A stretch of DNA of 64,000 bases, taken from Paraglaciecola sp030730205. GTDB lineage: Bacteria; Pseudomonadota; Gammaproteobacteria; Enterobacterales; Alteromonadaceae. The translations under genes and the position numbers were made by a program. The notes beneath the pieces are model-generated. The model was not told the origin of the DNA and ran no database searches. It worked only from the letters and a program-made list of their open reading frames with translations. The stretch covers positions 186,001 to 250,000 of the forward strand of contig NZ_JBGQOM010000005.1 of the NCBI RefSeq assembly GCF_052119645.1, in the 5' to 3' direction. Within the stretch, counting starts at the first letter, position 1; each line of letters begins with the position of its first letter. This document shows, piece after piece, positions 1 to 9,480 of this stretch.

Positions 1-219
1 ATTTGAGGTAGATAGGTCGTGACCAGAATCGAGAAGCGCTTGAACATTTGCTTGATCATCAACATGAAAATATTGCACGAGAGCTTGCCCCAATAATTCG
101 TTTTTATTCAGCCCTACTACCTGCAGAGTAAAAGCGTTGCAATGCTTAATTTTAAAAGCAGGGTCACATTGAATAAACAAATACGCTAGGTTGTCAAAAA
201 AACGGATGGGGCTGGTCAT
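1..219 (-). CDS. PAS-domain signalling protein, N-terminal fragment
   Basis: Only the first 73 codons are inside the window; the gene runs off the left edge. The visible part reads like a PAS fold: an early hydrophobic strand, then CDPAFKIKHCNAFTLQVVGL, then NKNELLGQALVQYFHVDDQA, which resembles the usual 'N..f....Gy...EllG......hpdD' pattern. PAS domains sense small ligands or redox state and usually feed a kinase, diguanylate cyclase or chemoreceptor module. That output module is outside the window, so its type is unknown. The ATG at 217-219 is the first plausible start. The gene is divergent from the glucan synthase gene. Confidence 0.65.
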   Translation of the reverse strand, partial: MTSPIRFFDNLAYLFIQCDPAFKIKHCNAFTLQVVGLNKNELLGQALVQYFHVDDQANVQALLDSGHDLSTSN

Positions 220-230
220 TATGTATTACC

Positions 231-730
231 TTAAAAATGCAAAATTAAAGGCGTAAAAACGTCAACACGACCTTCACTTTTAGTCGGTTTATGGCGAATC
301 AAAATGATCGCTTTAGATCAAGTGTAGCTAAAAACCCAAAATTAGTTTTTATATCTAAAAACAAAGGTTTATTTATCCCCTTAACCTAGCAGCTCTAAAA
401 ATAAAGCAATTAGAGCGCTAGATGTCAAACCTCCTATCGCTAAGCGCTGATGCTCAAGGATAGCGGACATCACTTAATGAACGGTTAGCCAAGGGCATAG
501 CGTCTGATACAAGCTCAATAACGCTTACGCCTGAACCTTCAGTTTGGCTCAGATTCTGACAGGGTTAATGTCGTGATACTGCTAAGTGCGCTGTCGTACC
601 GACTTCGTCTCTCCCTATCTTTACTCTCTAAGCTTGTGATTTGTAGCGAAAGGTGGGGTAATCATCTAACTGATATTCATACCTGCCTACGTTAAACATT
701 ACCCCATCTTTAGTTAATGAAAGGGCTATT
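231..730. other. Intergenic region upstream of ndvB-like gene
   Basis: These 500 bases separate the divergent PAS-protein and glucan-synthase genes. I see no convincing coding frame. The only clear structure is a perfect 9-bp inverted repeat close to the glucan synthase start, listed separately. Promoters for both flanking genes must lie here, but I could not pick out a convincing -35/-10 pair. Confidence 0.5.
654..706. repeat. 9-bp inverted repeat before the glucan synthase gene
   Basis: TGGGGTAAT at 654-662 is repeated as its exact reverse complement ATTACCCCA at 698-706, with 35 bases between. The right arm ends 24 bases before the ATG. It could be a pair of half-sites for a regulator or a stem in the mRNA leader. 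The long spacer argues against a simple operator palindrome. Confidence 0.4.
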
Positions 731-3700
731 ATGTCATACCCGTTGGATTCTTTATTCGGCTCTGTTTTTTCCACCCCACCTTGGAATAGCGTACTTCCGG
801 TTCGAGAAGAACTGTTTGGCTTAGAGCGGCTTGAGCAGCACGCAACTAGCTTAGCCGCTGCGCAAACGGTGGCAAAATCAACTCCCCGCGTGGTGCCATT
901 ACAAGCTCGACTAAAGCAAAATGCTGCAGTGTTACTTGGGGCCTATCAAGCCAGCGCAAAAGAACTTGAGGCTGGTCACAGTGTGGTGCCTGCCGCGGAA
1001 TGGTTATTGGATAATTATCATTTGGTCGAGCAACAAATCCGTGATGTGAAAGAAGATTTACCGCCCCGTTATTATCGTCAGCTGCCTAAATTAGCTACCG
1101 GCCCATTTGCTGGATACCCACGAGTATTTGGTCTGGCTTGGGCTTTTGTAGCCCATACAGATAGCCGCTTTGATGCAGATAATTTGTGTCGATTTATAAA
1201 GGCGTATCAAAAAGTACAGCCACTCACTATTGGTGAGCTTTGGGCAATAGCGATTACCCTGCGAATAGTCTTGATTGAAAACTTACGTCGTTTGGCTGAT
1301 CAATTTACCGTGGGCCGACTTGCCAGAGCTGATGCCAATCAACTGACGGATAGATTACTCGTATCGGGTTGTGCACATTCAGTATTAGCCGCCGACATTG
1401 CTAGCCGTTCAGCAGAGCCCTTAGCAGAGGCCTTTGCGGCGCAGTTAGCTAAACGTTTGCGTGACCAAGATCCTAAAACCACACCTGCTTTAGAATGGTT
1501 AGAGCAACGCTTAAATGCGCAAGGTTTGTCGGTAGAAGACGTTGTGCAGCATTCACAACAGCGTCAAGGCGCGTCAAATGTCAGTATTCGCAATGTGATA
1601 ACGAGCATGCGTTTAATCTCTGATATTGATTGGAGTGTGTTATTTGAGCGGGTCAGTCTAGTCGATCAACATTTACGTAAGGCCAGTGACTTTGCAGCCA
1701 TGGACTTTGCCACTCGCAATTTGTACCGCAGTGCTATTGAGCAGCTAGCGCGTGGCTCTCTGTATTCTGAACTGGATATTGCCGAGCTGGCGGTGCAAAC
1801 CGCCCATGAAGCAACAAAACTGACTGACGTTGAAACGGAAAAGCGTCGGTATGGCGACCCCGGCTATCACTTGATTGATCAGGGTCGCCGCAGTTTTGAG
1901 CATTCCCTAAAATTCAAAGCCAATTTTGCTCTGTGGTTTAGCCGCTTGCATATCCAAATTGGTCTGGGAGGGTATATTGCTACTATTTTATTGACTGCGT
2001 TGGGCTTTGTGGCCCTGTGTTTATATGCCTTTGGTTTTGAACAACTCTCTTGGCCTTGGCTTGTGCTATTAACATTATTTGGATTTTTACCCGCCACTGA
2101 TGTATCTACCGCTATCGTGAATCGGTCGGTAACGTGGCGTTTGGGCGCTCGTGTATTAGCCGGATTAGAACTTAAAAATGGCGTACCGACATCCTTACGT
2201 ACCTTGGTTGTGGTACCGACTTTATTGTCTAATGAACAAGACTTAAATGAGCAAGTTGAACAGCTCGAAGTGCATTACTTAGGCGGGATAGAAGGGGATA
2301 TCAGCTTTGCTCTGTTAGTTGATGGCCTTGATGCTAAACAAGAGAAGCTCGACAGCGATGAACCTTTGTTAATCAATATTGCGCAAAAAATAGAGATTCT
2401 GAATCAGCGTTATGGAGTAGGGCCTGCGGGTAAACGTTTTTTACTGTTGTATCGTCGACGACTTTTTAATAGTAAAGAAAACTGTTGGATGGGCTGGGAG
2501 CGAAAACGCGGTAAGTTGCATGAGCTTAATCGCTTACTTAGAGGCGCTAAGGACACCAGTTTTAGTCCGCTTTCAGGCTTTGTGTTTGAGGTACCACCAA
2601 AGGTGCGTTACGTCATTACCTTAGATGCCGATACTCGCTTACCCCGTGATACTGCGCAACATCTTGTCAGTAAAATGGGTCATCCACTTAATCGTCCTTG
2701 TTTTAATTCCCTCACTCAGCGGGTTGAAGCAGGCTATGGGATTATTCAACCAAGGGTAACGCCCTCATTACCTATTGGTGCGGAAGGTTCATTTTATCAA
2801 CGGGTGTTTTCAAGTCCTGGAGGCATGGATCCTTATGCGGCCGCTACCTCTGATGTGTATCAGGATTTATTCGGTGAGGGCTCTTATACTGGTAAAGGTA
2901 TTTATGACGTTGATGCCTTCGAAGCCTCATTGGCAGGGCGAGTGAAAGAAAATACCTTGTTGAGTCATGACTTATTTGAAGGGGTATTTGCGCGAGCAGG
3001 ATTGGTTTCTGACGTCGAGGTAGTGGAAGAGTTTCCTGCCCGTTACGATGTGTTGGCTAAGCGGCAGCATCGATGGATCCGCGGTGATTGGCAATTGCTG
3101 CCGTGGATCCTAGGGCGGTTTTCTGGTGCACAGGCTGTGTCGTGGATAGGCCGCTGGAAAATGATAGATAACGTGAGACGCTCATTGGTTGGGCCATTTA
3201 CGTATTTGGGTTTGATATTGTCGTGGTTTTTGCCGATGCCACTGGCTTTGATAGCCAGCGCATTTCTCATTACTTGTATGATTATTCCCGCATTTATGCC
3301 TTGTGTTTTTTCTCTGTGTCCACCCAAGATCAGTGTAAATTTACAGAATCATTTGCGCATGTGGCTACGGGATATCCGGCTGGCGAGTGGGCAAGTATTT
3401 TTTAATCTGGCTTTTTTAGCGGATCACAGTTGGCGTACTTTGGACGCAATAAGCCGTACCTTGGTACGGTTGTTTGTCTCTCGTCGCCAACTATTAGAAT
3501 GGACTAGTACCGCACAGTCGAATGGCCATCCACGCCTAAGTCTGCGCGGATTTTATCATACCATGTGGGCAGGTACGTTATTTAGCCAACTCACATGCTT
3601 ACTGGTTTTGAGTGTAGTGCCAATGGTTTGGCCAGTGGTATTGCCCTTTGCACTGCTGTGGTTAGCGGCACCACTTTTAGCTTTTTACAGCAGTCGCACT

Positions 3701-6700
3701 CGGCGCAGAGCCAGTAAAACGGAACTTGCATACTACGCAAGTGAGTTACGCATAACAGCAAGGCGCACATGGCGCTACTTCGAAACCTTTGTCACCATTG
3801 AAGATAATATGCTTCCTCCTGATAATTTTCAGGAAGAACCAAAGCCGGTGATTGCTCATCGAACATCCCCCACCAATATCGGTTTGTACCTACTCTCAAG
3901 TGTCGCAGCTCGTGATTTTTCGTGGGTGGGATTACTTGAAATTGTCGAGCGCATGGAAGCCACGTTTACAACGCTAAAAGCCTTGCCTCGCTACAAAGGG
4001 CATTTTTATAACTGGTACTCCACTGATACTTTACAAACATTAATGCCTGCTTATGTCTCATCGGTAGACAGCGGAAATTTAGCGGGCCATCTGACTGCGT
4101 TTGCCAATGCCTGTGATGAATGGCGGGCGCAACCAATACCCAATAATCTTGATGCAGGCGTGCAGGATAATCTGTTTTTACTGCGTGAGGCGATGGTTAA
4201 ACACACCATGAACAACTTGGCTAATACGCAATTGCTTAATAGCGTAGTGAATGACATTAGCAGCCACGTAGCAAGCTCTCAAAGTGCGGATGTGTATGCG
4301 CCTATCGTGATTAGACTGACAGAAAAAGCGGTTAAATTAGTCCAAGAACAGGGACCCGCTCAGCAAGATGACGATGCTCAAGATGTTTGTTTTTGGCTTG
4401 GCGCAATCGGCCGTTTATTACGAGAGCAACAACGCGACCAACAAGCGAGTGTGATTGATAATAGTGGCGAGAGTTTACTTGATCATCGACTCAGTCATTT
4501 GGCGAAAACAGCAAGAGAGATGGCCAATGCCATGGATTTCGCTTTTTTACTCGACCCCGAACGCAAGTTAATGTCTATCGGTTACGCTGTTGCCGAAAAT
4601 AGTCTTGATCAGAGTTGTTATGATCTATTGGCGTCTGAAGCACGCTTAGCCAGCTTGTTTGCCATTGCTAAGGGTGATGCAATGACCAAACATTGGTTTA
4701 GATTAGGACGCACGGCTACTCCCTTAGGTGCGGGCTCAGCATTGATTTCTTGGTCAGGCTCGATGTTTGAGTATCTAATGCCTTCCTTAGTGATGCGCGC
4801 ACCGCTGGGCAGCTTATTAGAACAAACAAACCGCTTGGTGGTTGAGCGTCAGCAACGTTATGGACAGCAACTGGGTATTCCTTGGGGGATATCTGAATCA
4901 GCTTACAATGCCCGTGATATTGAGTTTACTTATCAATATTCGAACTTTGGCGTACCCGGTTTGGGCTTAAAGCGGGGGTTGTCTGACAACCAGGTTATTG
5001 CCCCTTACGCCACGGGTTTAGCCACCATGATAGAGCCTGTAGCGGCCTTACAAAACTTCCGACGCTTGCACAAAATGGGCGCCTGTGGACGTTATGGCTT
5101 TTACGAAGCACTTGATTTTACACCGTCACGGGTTCCGCTTAAATCAAACCTTGTGATTGTGCGCAGCTTTATGGCCCATCATCAGGGCATGACCATTGTG
5201 GCGATTCTTAACTGTTTACAACAGGGGATTATGCGTGCACGGTTTCATCGAGAGCCCAGTATTCAAGCGTGTGAGTTGTTGTTACAAGAAAGGATGCCCA
5301 GAAATGTGGCTATTGGTCACCCTCGAGCCGAAGAAGTAAAAAGTTCAGCCGTGGTCAACACAGCTGAATCTGACACTTTGCGCCGCGTAGACCCGCTGAG
5401 TACTCAAGCGCCGCTTACCCATTTATTGTCAAATGGGCGCTATGCCTTAATGTTAACTAATGCGGGGGCGGGGTACAGTCGCTGGCGCGAATTTGCAATT
5501 ACTCGCTGGAATGAAGACAGTACCTGTGACAGTGCTGGCTCGTACGTATTATTACGGGATATGGACAGCGGTAAACAATGGGCAGCTACCGCTCAACCCT
5601 TGGGCGCTCAGGGAGAATTTGCTGCGGTATTATTTGCAGAAGACCACGCTGAATTTTGCATGCATCACGGTAAGCTCAGCACCAAAATGGAGGTGGTGGT
5701 GTCTGCTGAAGATGATGGCGAAGTAAGGCGTATATCGGTGACCAACTCTGGGCATTTTAGCCATCAAGTAGCGTTTACCTCCTTTGCTGAATTGGTGCTA
5801 GCCAAACCTGCTAACGACAATGCCCACCCGGCCTTTGCTAAAATGTTTGTGCAAACAGAATTTGTGCCTGAGTTTGGTGCATTAGTGGCCACCAGACGTA
5901 AGCGCTCTGCTGATGACAGTGATATATGGTGTGCGCATTTTGCCATTGTGGAGGGAGACATTATCGCCGACCCTCAATACGAAACCAGTCGCAGTGCTTT
6001 TCTTGGTCGAGGTAATACTATTGCTGATGCAGCAGCGATAAAATGCGCCCTTGCATCAAGTAAAAGTACCTTGTCAAATACCGTTGGTTGCGTACTTGAC
6101 CCTATATTTTCTTTACGTTATCAACTCAAGATACCACCCGGTCAGGTAGTGCGCGTAGCGTTTTGGACGGTTGTTGCGTCTTCTCGGGCTGAACTTATGG
6201 CAATGATCGACCGCCACAATGATATCAGTGCCTATGAGAGAGCAAAAACCTTGGCTTGGACCCAAGCGCAGGTACAACTTCGTCATTTAGGTATAAAAGA
6301 CGCAGAGGTCAGTGATTTTCAAGCGCTAGCTGCCCCTATTATTTATGCTGATCCGCGCTTTCGATCGTCATCACACACCATCACGCAAGGTATGGCTTGC
6401 CAGTCAACCCTGTGGCCTCACGCCATATCCGGTGATTTACCTATTGTGTTAATCCGTATTGATGACATTGAAGATATGGCTCAGGTGAAACAACTGCTGC
6501 GGGCGCATGAATATTGGTGCATGAAAGGGCTAGCGATTGATCTCGTTATTATTAATGAACATCCTTCTAGTTACATTCAAGACTTGCAAGTTGCATTAGA
6601 TACGGCTGTGCGCAGGAGCCAATCGCGCCCGCGTTTCAACAGTGACATTGTAAAAGGCCAGCTTACGTGTGCGGTATATGTATTACGTGCAGATTTAATT

Positions 6701-9325
6701 TCCAATGCAGTGCGCAAATTGCTCAATGCAGTTGCTCGGGTAGTATTGGTGGCAAGGCACGGGGCAATTAACAAACAAATACGTTTGCGTGCCCAAATCG
6801 AGGCCGGGCAGGTAAAGACCGCGACGTGGATAAAACCCCATGGTGTGGCTAAACCAAAGGTTGACCTTACCTTGCCAGCCTTAAAGCGAGCTGAACTAGA
6901 ATTTTTTAATGGCATCGGAGGATTTGCGAAAAACGGCACTGAGTATGTGATGTATTTAGATAAAGGCAAACATACTCCAGCCCCTTGGATCAACGTTGTG
7001 GCCAATCCTCACTTTGGTTTTCATGTTTCAGCCGAGGGAAGTGGTTATACCTGGTCAGAAAACAGTCGAGAAAATCAATTGAGTGCTTGGTCTAATGATG
7101 CAGTGTCTGATCCTATCGGTGAAATAATCTATGTGTGTGACGAAGACAGTGGTGATATTTTTACTGCTACCGCACAACCCATTCAAGATGGAGGCCATTA
7201 CACCGCTTCTCATGGCTTTGGATACAGCTGTTTTGAGCATGACGTTGACGGCTTGAGCTTATCCTTATTGCAATACGTGCCCGTAGCAGATTCGATTAAG
7301 ATTTCTCGTCTGACAATCCATAACGATTCGGGTCGCAGTCGCAGACTGTCCATCAGCGCTTATACTGAGTGGGTACTAGGCACCACGCGCAATCATACCA
7401 GTGCGTTTATTTGCACTGAACTTGACCCAAATACCAACGCTATTTTATTGCGAAATCGCTGGGGTATGGCGTTTCCTGAGCGGGTTGCCTTTGCCGATAT
7501 GGCTGGCCGGCAAACTCGCTGGACCACCGATAGAACCGAGTTTTTAGGTCGAAACGGCCATAAAAGTGCACCCAAAGCACTCGTGGAGCACAGTCCACTT
7601 TCTGGTTTAGTGGGGGCTGGGCATGACCCCTGTACTGTGCTCCAAAATGTTATTGAATTGGCTGAAGGTGAAAGCATTGAATGCGTTGTTTTCATTGGCC
7701 AAAGTGACAATCAGCAACAAGCGTCTGAACTGATTTCTCAATACCGCAAGGCTGACTTAAATACGGTTTTTGCTGAGGTTGTGACTCACTGGCAAAACCT
7801 ATTACAAAAAGTCCAAGTCAAAACGCCCCAACGCGCAATGGATATTATGTTGAATGGCTGGTTACTTTATCAAACCTTAGCCTGTCGAGTGTGGGCACGT
7901 TCATCCTTTTACCAAGCCAGTGGCGCCTTTGGTTTTCGCGATCAATTGCAAGATGGGATGGCTCTGACATTTAGTCGCCCCGACATGACCCGAGCGCATA
8001 TTCTTCACGCCGCCTCGCGGCAGTTTGTAGAAGGTGATGTGCAGCACTGGTGGCTACCACATTCAGGGCAGGGCGTTAGAACTCATATTTCTGATGATAG
8101 GGCCTGGTTGGCGTTCGCTACAGCCATGTACATAAAAACCTCGGCCGACATGACTATCCTCACTGAAGACGTCACGTTTTTGGAAGGGCCACTGTTAAAA
8201 TCCGAGCAACACGATGCCTTTTTTAAACCACAGTTAGCAGATGAGTCTGCCAGCTTGTTTGAACATTGTGCAAGAGCCTTAGATCAGAGTTTGCTGCTAA
8301 CGGGTGAACATGGCTTGCCACTAATGGGGACGGGTGACTGGAACGACGGCATGAACTTAGTCGGCGCTAAAGGTAAGGGAGAAAGCGTTTGGCTAGCTTG
8401 GTTACTGATCCGCACCATTGATTTATTTGCTCCTTTTGCTTTGCAGCAAGGCACCGAAAAAGACAGTCTTCGGGCTACACGCTGGCAAGAGCATGCCAAA
8501 CGCATTCGTGTCAGTATTGATGAACACGCTTGGGATGGACAATGGTATCGCCGGGCGACCTTTGATGATGGCACGTGGTTAGGTTCGAGAGAAAATGAAG
8601 AATGCAGAATTGATTCTATCGCGCAATCTTGGGCAGTATTAGCTCAGGGCTCAGAATCGGAGCGGCTTGTGCTGGCCATGTCTCAGGTTGAAGAACAGTT
8701 GATCCGCCATGATGAAGGGCTGGCGTTATTATTTACTCCAGCGTTTGATAAAACTGATCTAAACCCCGGTTATATCAAAGGCTATCCACCCGGTTTGCGA
8801 GAAAACGGTGGTCAATACAGTCATGCTGCTATGTGGTTGATTTTCGCCTTTAGTCAACAAGGCGAAGGCGAAAAAGCCACAGCACTTTTTTCTATGCTTA
8901 ACCCTATTAATCATGCGCTAAACCCAATACAAGCTGAACAATATAAAGTCGAACCCTATGTGGTCGCGGCTGATATTTATTCACGCAAGCCCTATCGCGG
9001 CAGAGGAGGTTGGACGTGGTACACCGGTGCCGCAGCGTGGATGTATCGTGCAGGGATTGAGGGTATTTTAGGGCTGCGCCGAGAAGGAAAAATGCTGATT
9101 ATTCAGCCTTGTATTCCTGCCGATTGGCCCGCTTACAATGCGAGTGTAGAGCTGGAAAACGCACACTTTGAGATATACGTTAATAACCGGCCTCCTTTGG
9201 CTAAGCGCAATATTCAGGGCCGGTTAGACGGCGTTTTGCTCGACGGTGTAGAACCTTATTTGCGCCTTGAGTTTGAAGCTGGGACGCATCGTTTAAGCAT
9301 CAATGCGGTTGAAGTAAAGGCGTAA
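731..9325 (+). CDS. ndvB: Cyclic beta-1,2-glucan synthase (NdvB/ChvB type; GT84-GH94)
   Basis: This 2864-residue membrane enzyme matches the usual size of rhizobial NdvB/ChvB (about 2800). Family members build cyclic beta-1,2-glucans from UDP-glucose for the periplasm, where they act in osmoadaptation and envelope functions. The order is a hydrophilic N-terminal part, two membrane segments near residues 410-465, and a GT domain with the DAD motif at 632-634 and a QxxRW-type motif at Q779-W782. More membrane segments follow near 815-860 and 960-985, then a glycoamylase-like region around 1300-1500. The C-terminal part is GH94/GH36-like phosphorylase, with the GDWNDG motif at D2536-D2539 that carries the GH94 acid residue. 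A GAAAGGG ribosome site precedes the ATG. No NdvA-type exporter lies nearby. Linkage type is inferred from the family only. Confidence 0.87.
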   Translation: MSYPLDSLFGSVFSTPPWNSVLPVREELFGLERLEQHATSLAAAQTVAKSTPRVVPLQARLKQNAAVLLGAYQASAKELEAGHSVVPAAEWLLDNYHLVEQQIRDVKEDLPPRYYRQLPKLATGPFAGYPRVFGLAWAFVAHTDSRFDADNLCRFIKAYQKVQPLTIGELWAIAITLRIVLIENLRRLADQFTVGRLARADANQLTDRLLVSGCAHSVLAADIASRSAEPLAEAFAAQLAKRLRDQDPKTTPALEWLEQRLNAQGLSVEDVVQHSQQRQGASNVSIRNVITSMRLISDIDWSVLFERVSLVDQHLRKASDFAAMDFATRNLYRSAIEQLARGSLYSELDIAELAVQTAHEATKLTDVETEKRRYGDPGYHLIDQGRRSFEHSLKFKANFALWFSRLHIQIGLGGYIATILLTALGFVALCLYAFGFEQLSWPWLVLLTLFGFLPATDVSTAIVNRSVTWRLGARVLAGLELKNGVPTSLRTLVVVPTLLSNEQDLNEQVEQLEVHYLGGIEGDISFALLVDGLDAKQEKLDSDEPLLINIAQKIEILNQRYGVGPAGKRFLLLYRRRLFNSKENCWMGWERKRGKLHELNRLLRGAKDTSFSPLSGFVFEVPPKVRYVITLDADTRLPRDTAQHLVSKMGHPLNRPCFNSLTQRVEAGYGIIQPRVTPSLPIGAEGSFYQRVFSSPGGMDPYAAATSDVYQDLFGEGSYTGKGIYDVDAFEASLAGRVKENTLLSHDLFEGVFARAGLVSDVEVVEEFPARYDVLAKRQHRWIRGDWQLLPWILGRFSGAQAVSWIGRWKMIDNVRRSLVGPFTYLGLILSWFLPMPLALIASAFLITCMIIPAFMPCVFSLCPPKISVNLQNHLRMWLRDIRLASGQVFFNLAFLADHSWRTLDAISRTLVRLFVSRRQLLEWTSTAQSNGHPRLSLRGFYHTMWAGTLFSQLTCLLVLSVVPMVWPVVLPFALLWLAAPLLAFYSSRTRRRASKTELAYYASELRITARRTWRYFETFVTIEDNMLPPDNFQEEPKPVIAHRTSPTNIGLYLLSSVAARDFSWVGLLEIVERMEATFTTLKALPRYKGHFYNWYSTDTLQTLMPAYVSSVDSGNLAGHLTAFANACDEWRAQPIPNNLDAGVQDNLFLLREAMVKHTMNNLANTQLLNSVVNDISSHVASSQSADVYAPIVIRLTEKAVKLVQEQGPAQQDDDAQDVCFWLGAIGRLLREQQRDQQASVIDNSGESLLDHRLSHLAKTAREMANAMDFAFLLDPERKLMSIGYAVAENSLDQSCYDLLASEARLASLFAIAKGDAMTKHWFRLGRTATPLGAGSALISWSGSMFEYLMPSLVMRAPLGSLLEQTNRLVVERQQRYGQQLGIPWGISESAYNARDIEFTYQYSNFGVPGLGLKRGLSDNQVIAPYATGLATMIEPVAALQNFRRLHKMGACGRYGFYEALDFTPSRVPLKSNLVIVRSFMAHHQGMTIVAILNCLQQGIMRARFHREPSIQACELLLQERMPRNVAIGHPRAEEVKSSAVVNTAESDTLRRVDPLSTQAPLTHLLSNGRYALMLTNAGAGYSRWREFAITRWNEDSTCDSAGSYVLLRDMDSGKQWAATAQPLGAQGEFAAVLFAEDHAEFCMHHGKLSTKMEVVVSAEDDGEVRRISVTNSGHFSHQVAFTSFAELVLAKPANDNAHPAFAKMFVQTEFVPEFGALVATRRKRSADDSDIWCAHFAIVEGDIIADPQYETSRSAFLGRGNTIADAAAIKCALASSKSTLSNTVGCVLDPIFSLRYQLKIPPGQVVRVAFWTVVASSRAELMAMIDRHNDISAYERAKTLAWTQAQVQLRHLGIKDAEVSDFQALAAPIIYADPRFRSSSHTITQGMACQSTLWPHAISGDLPIVLIRIDDIEDMAQVKQLLRAHEYWCMKGLAIDLVIINEHPSSYIQDLQVALDTAVRRSQSRPRFNSDIVKGQLTCAVYVLRADLISNAVRKLLNAVARVVLVARHGAINKQIRLRAQIEAGQVKTATWIKPHGVAKPKVDLTLPALKRAELEFFNGIGGFAKNGTEYVMYLDKGKHTPAPWINVVANPHFGFHVSAEGSGYTWSENSRENQLSAWSNDAVSDPIGEIIYVCDEDSGDIFTATAQPIQDGGHYTASHGFGYSCFEHDVDGLSLSLLQYVPVADSIKISRLTIHNDSGRSRRLSISAYTEWVLGTTRNHTSAFICTELDPNTNAILLRNRWGMAFPERVAFADMAGRQTRWTTDRTEFLGRNGHKSAPKALVEHSPLSGLVGAGHDPCTVLQNVIELAEGESIECVVFIGQSDNQQQASELISQYRKADLNTVFAEVVTHWQNLLQKVQVKTPQRAMDIMLNGWLLYQTLACRVWARSSFYQASGAFGFRDQLQDGMALTFSRPDMTRAHILHAASRQFVEGDVQHWWLPHSGQGVRTHISDDRAWLAFATAMYIKTSADMTILTEDVTFLEGPLLKSEQHDAFFKPQLADESASLFEHCARALDQSLLLTGEHGLPLMGTGDWNDGMNLVGAKGKGESVWLAWLLIRTIDLFAPFALQQGTEKDSLRATRWQEHAKRIRVSIDEHAWDGQWYRRATFDDGTWLGSRENEECRIDSIAQSWAVLAQGSESERLVLAMSQVEEQLIRHDEGLALLFTPAFDKTDLNPGYIKGYPPGLRENGGQYSHAAMWLIFAFSQQGEGEKATALFSMLNPINHALNPIQAEQYKVEPYVVAADIYSRKPYRGRGGWTWYTGAAAWMYRAGIEGILGLRREGKMLIIQPCIPADWPAYNASVELENAHFEIYVNNRPPLAKRNIQGRLDGVLLDGVEPYLRLEFEAGTHRLSINAVEVKA

Positions 9326-9480
9326 GTGGAGTGTGCTCCAGCGCACAGAAAAGTAAATCCAGCTATCCAATACTTTGACTACACCTGATTGGATTCACTA
9401 TGTAACTGTTTATAGAATGCTTTTTACCTTTGGTGAGGCTCGTTCTGCAAAACATCTACGCGTAAGAGGACAGCAGCACC

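Noticed and set aside
6577..7005. 142-codon antisense frame inside the glucan synthase gene, and several similar shorter ones
   Set aside because: They lie fully within a clear coding gene in another frame and show no ribosome site or family features.
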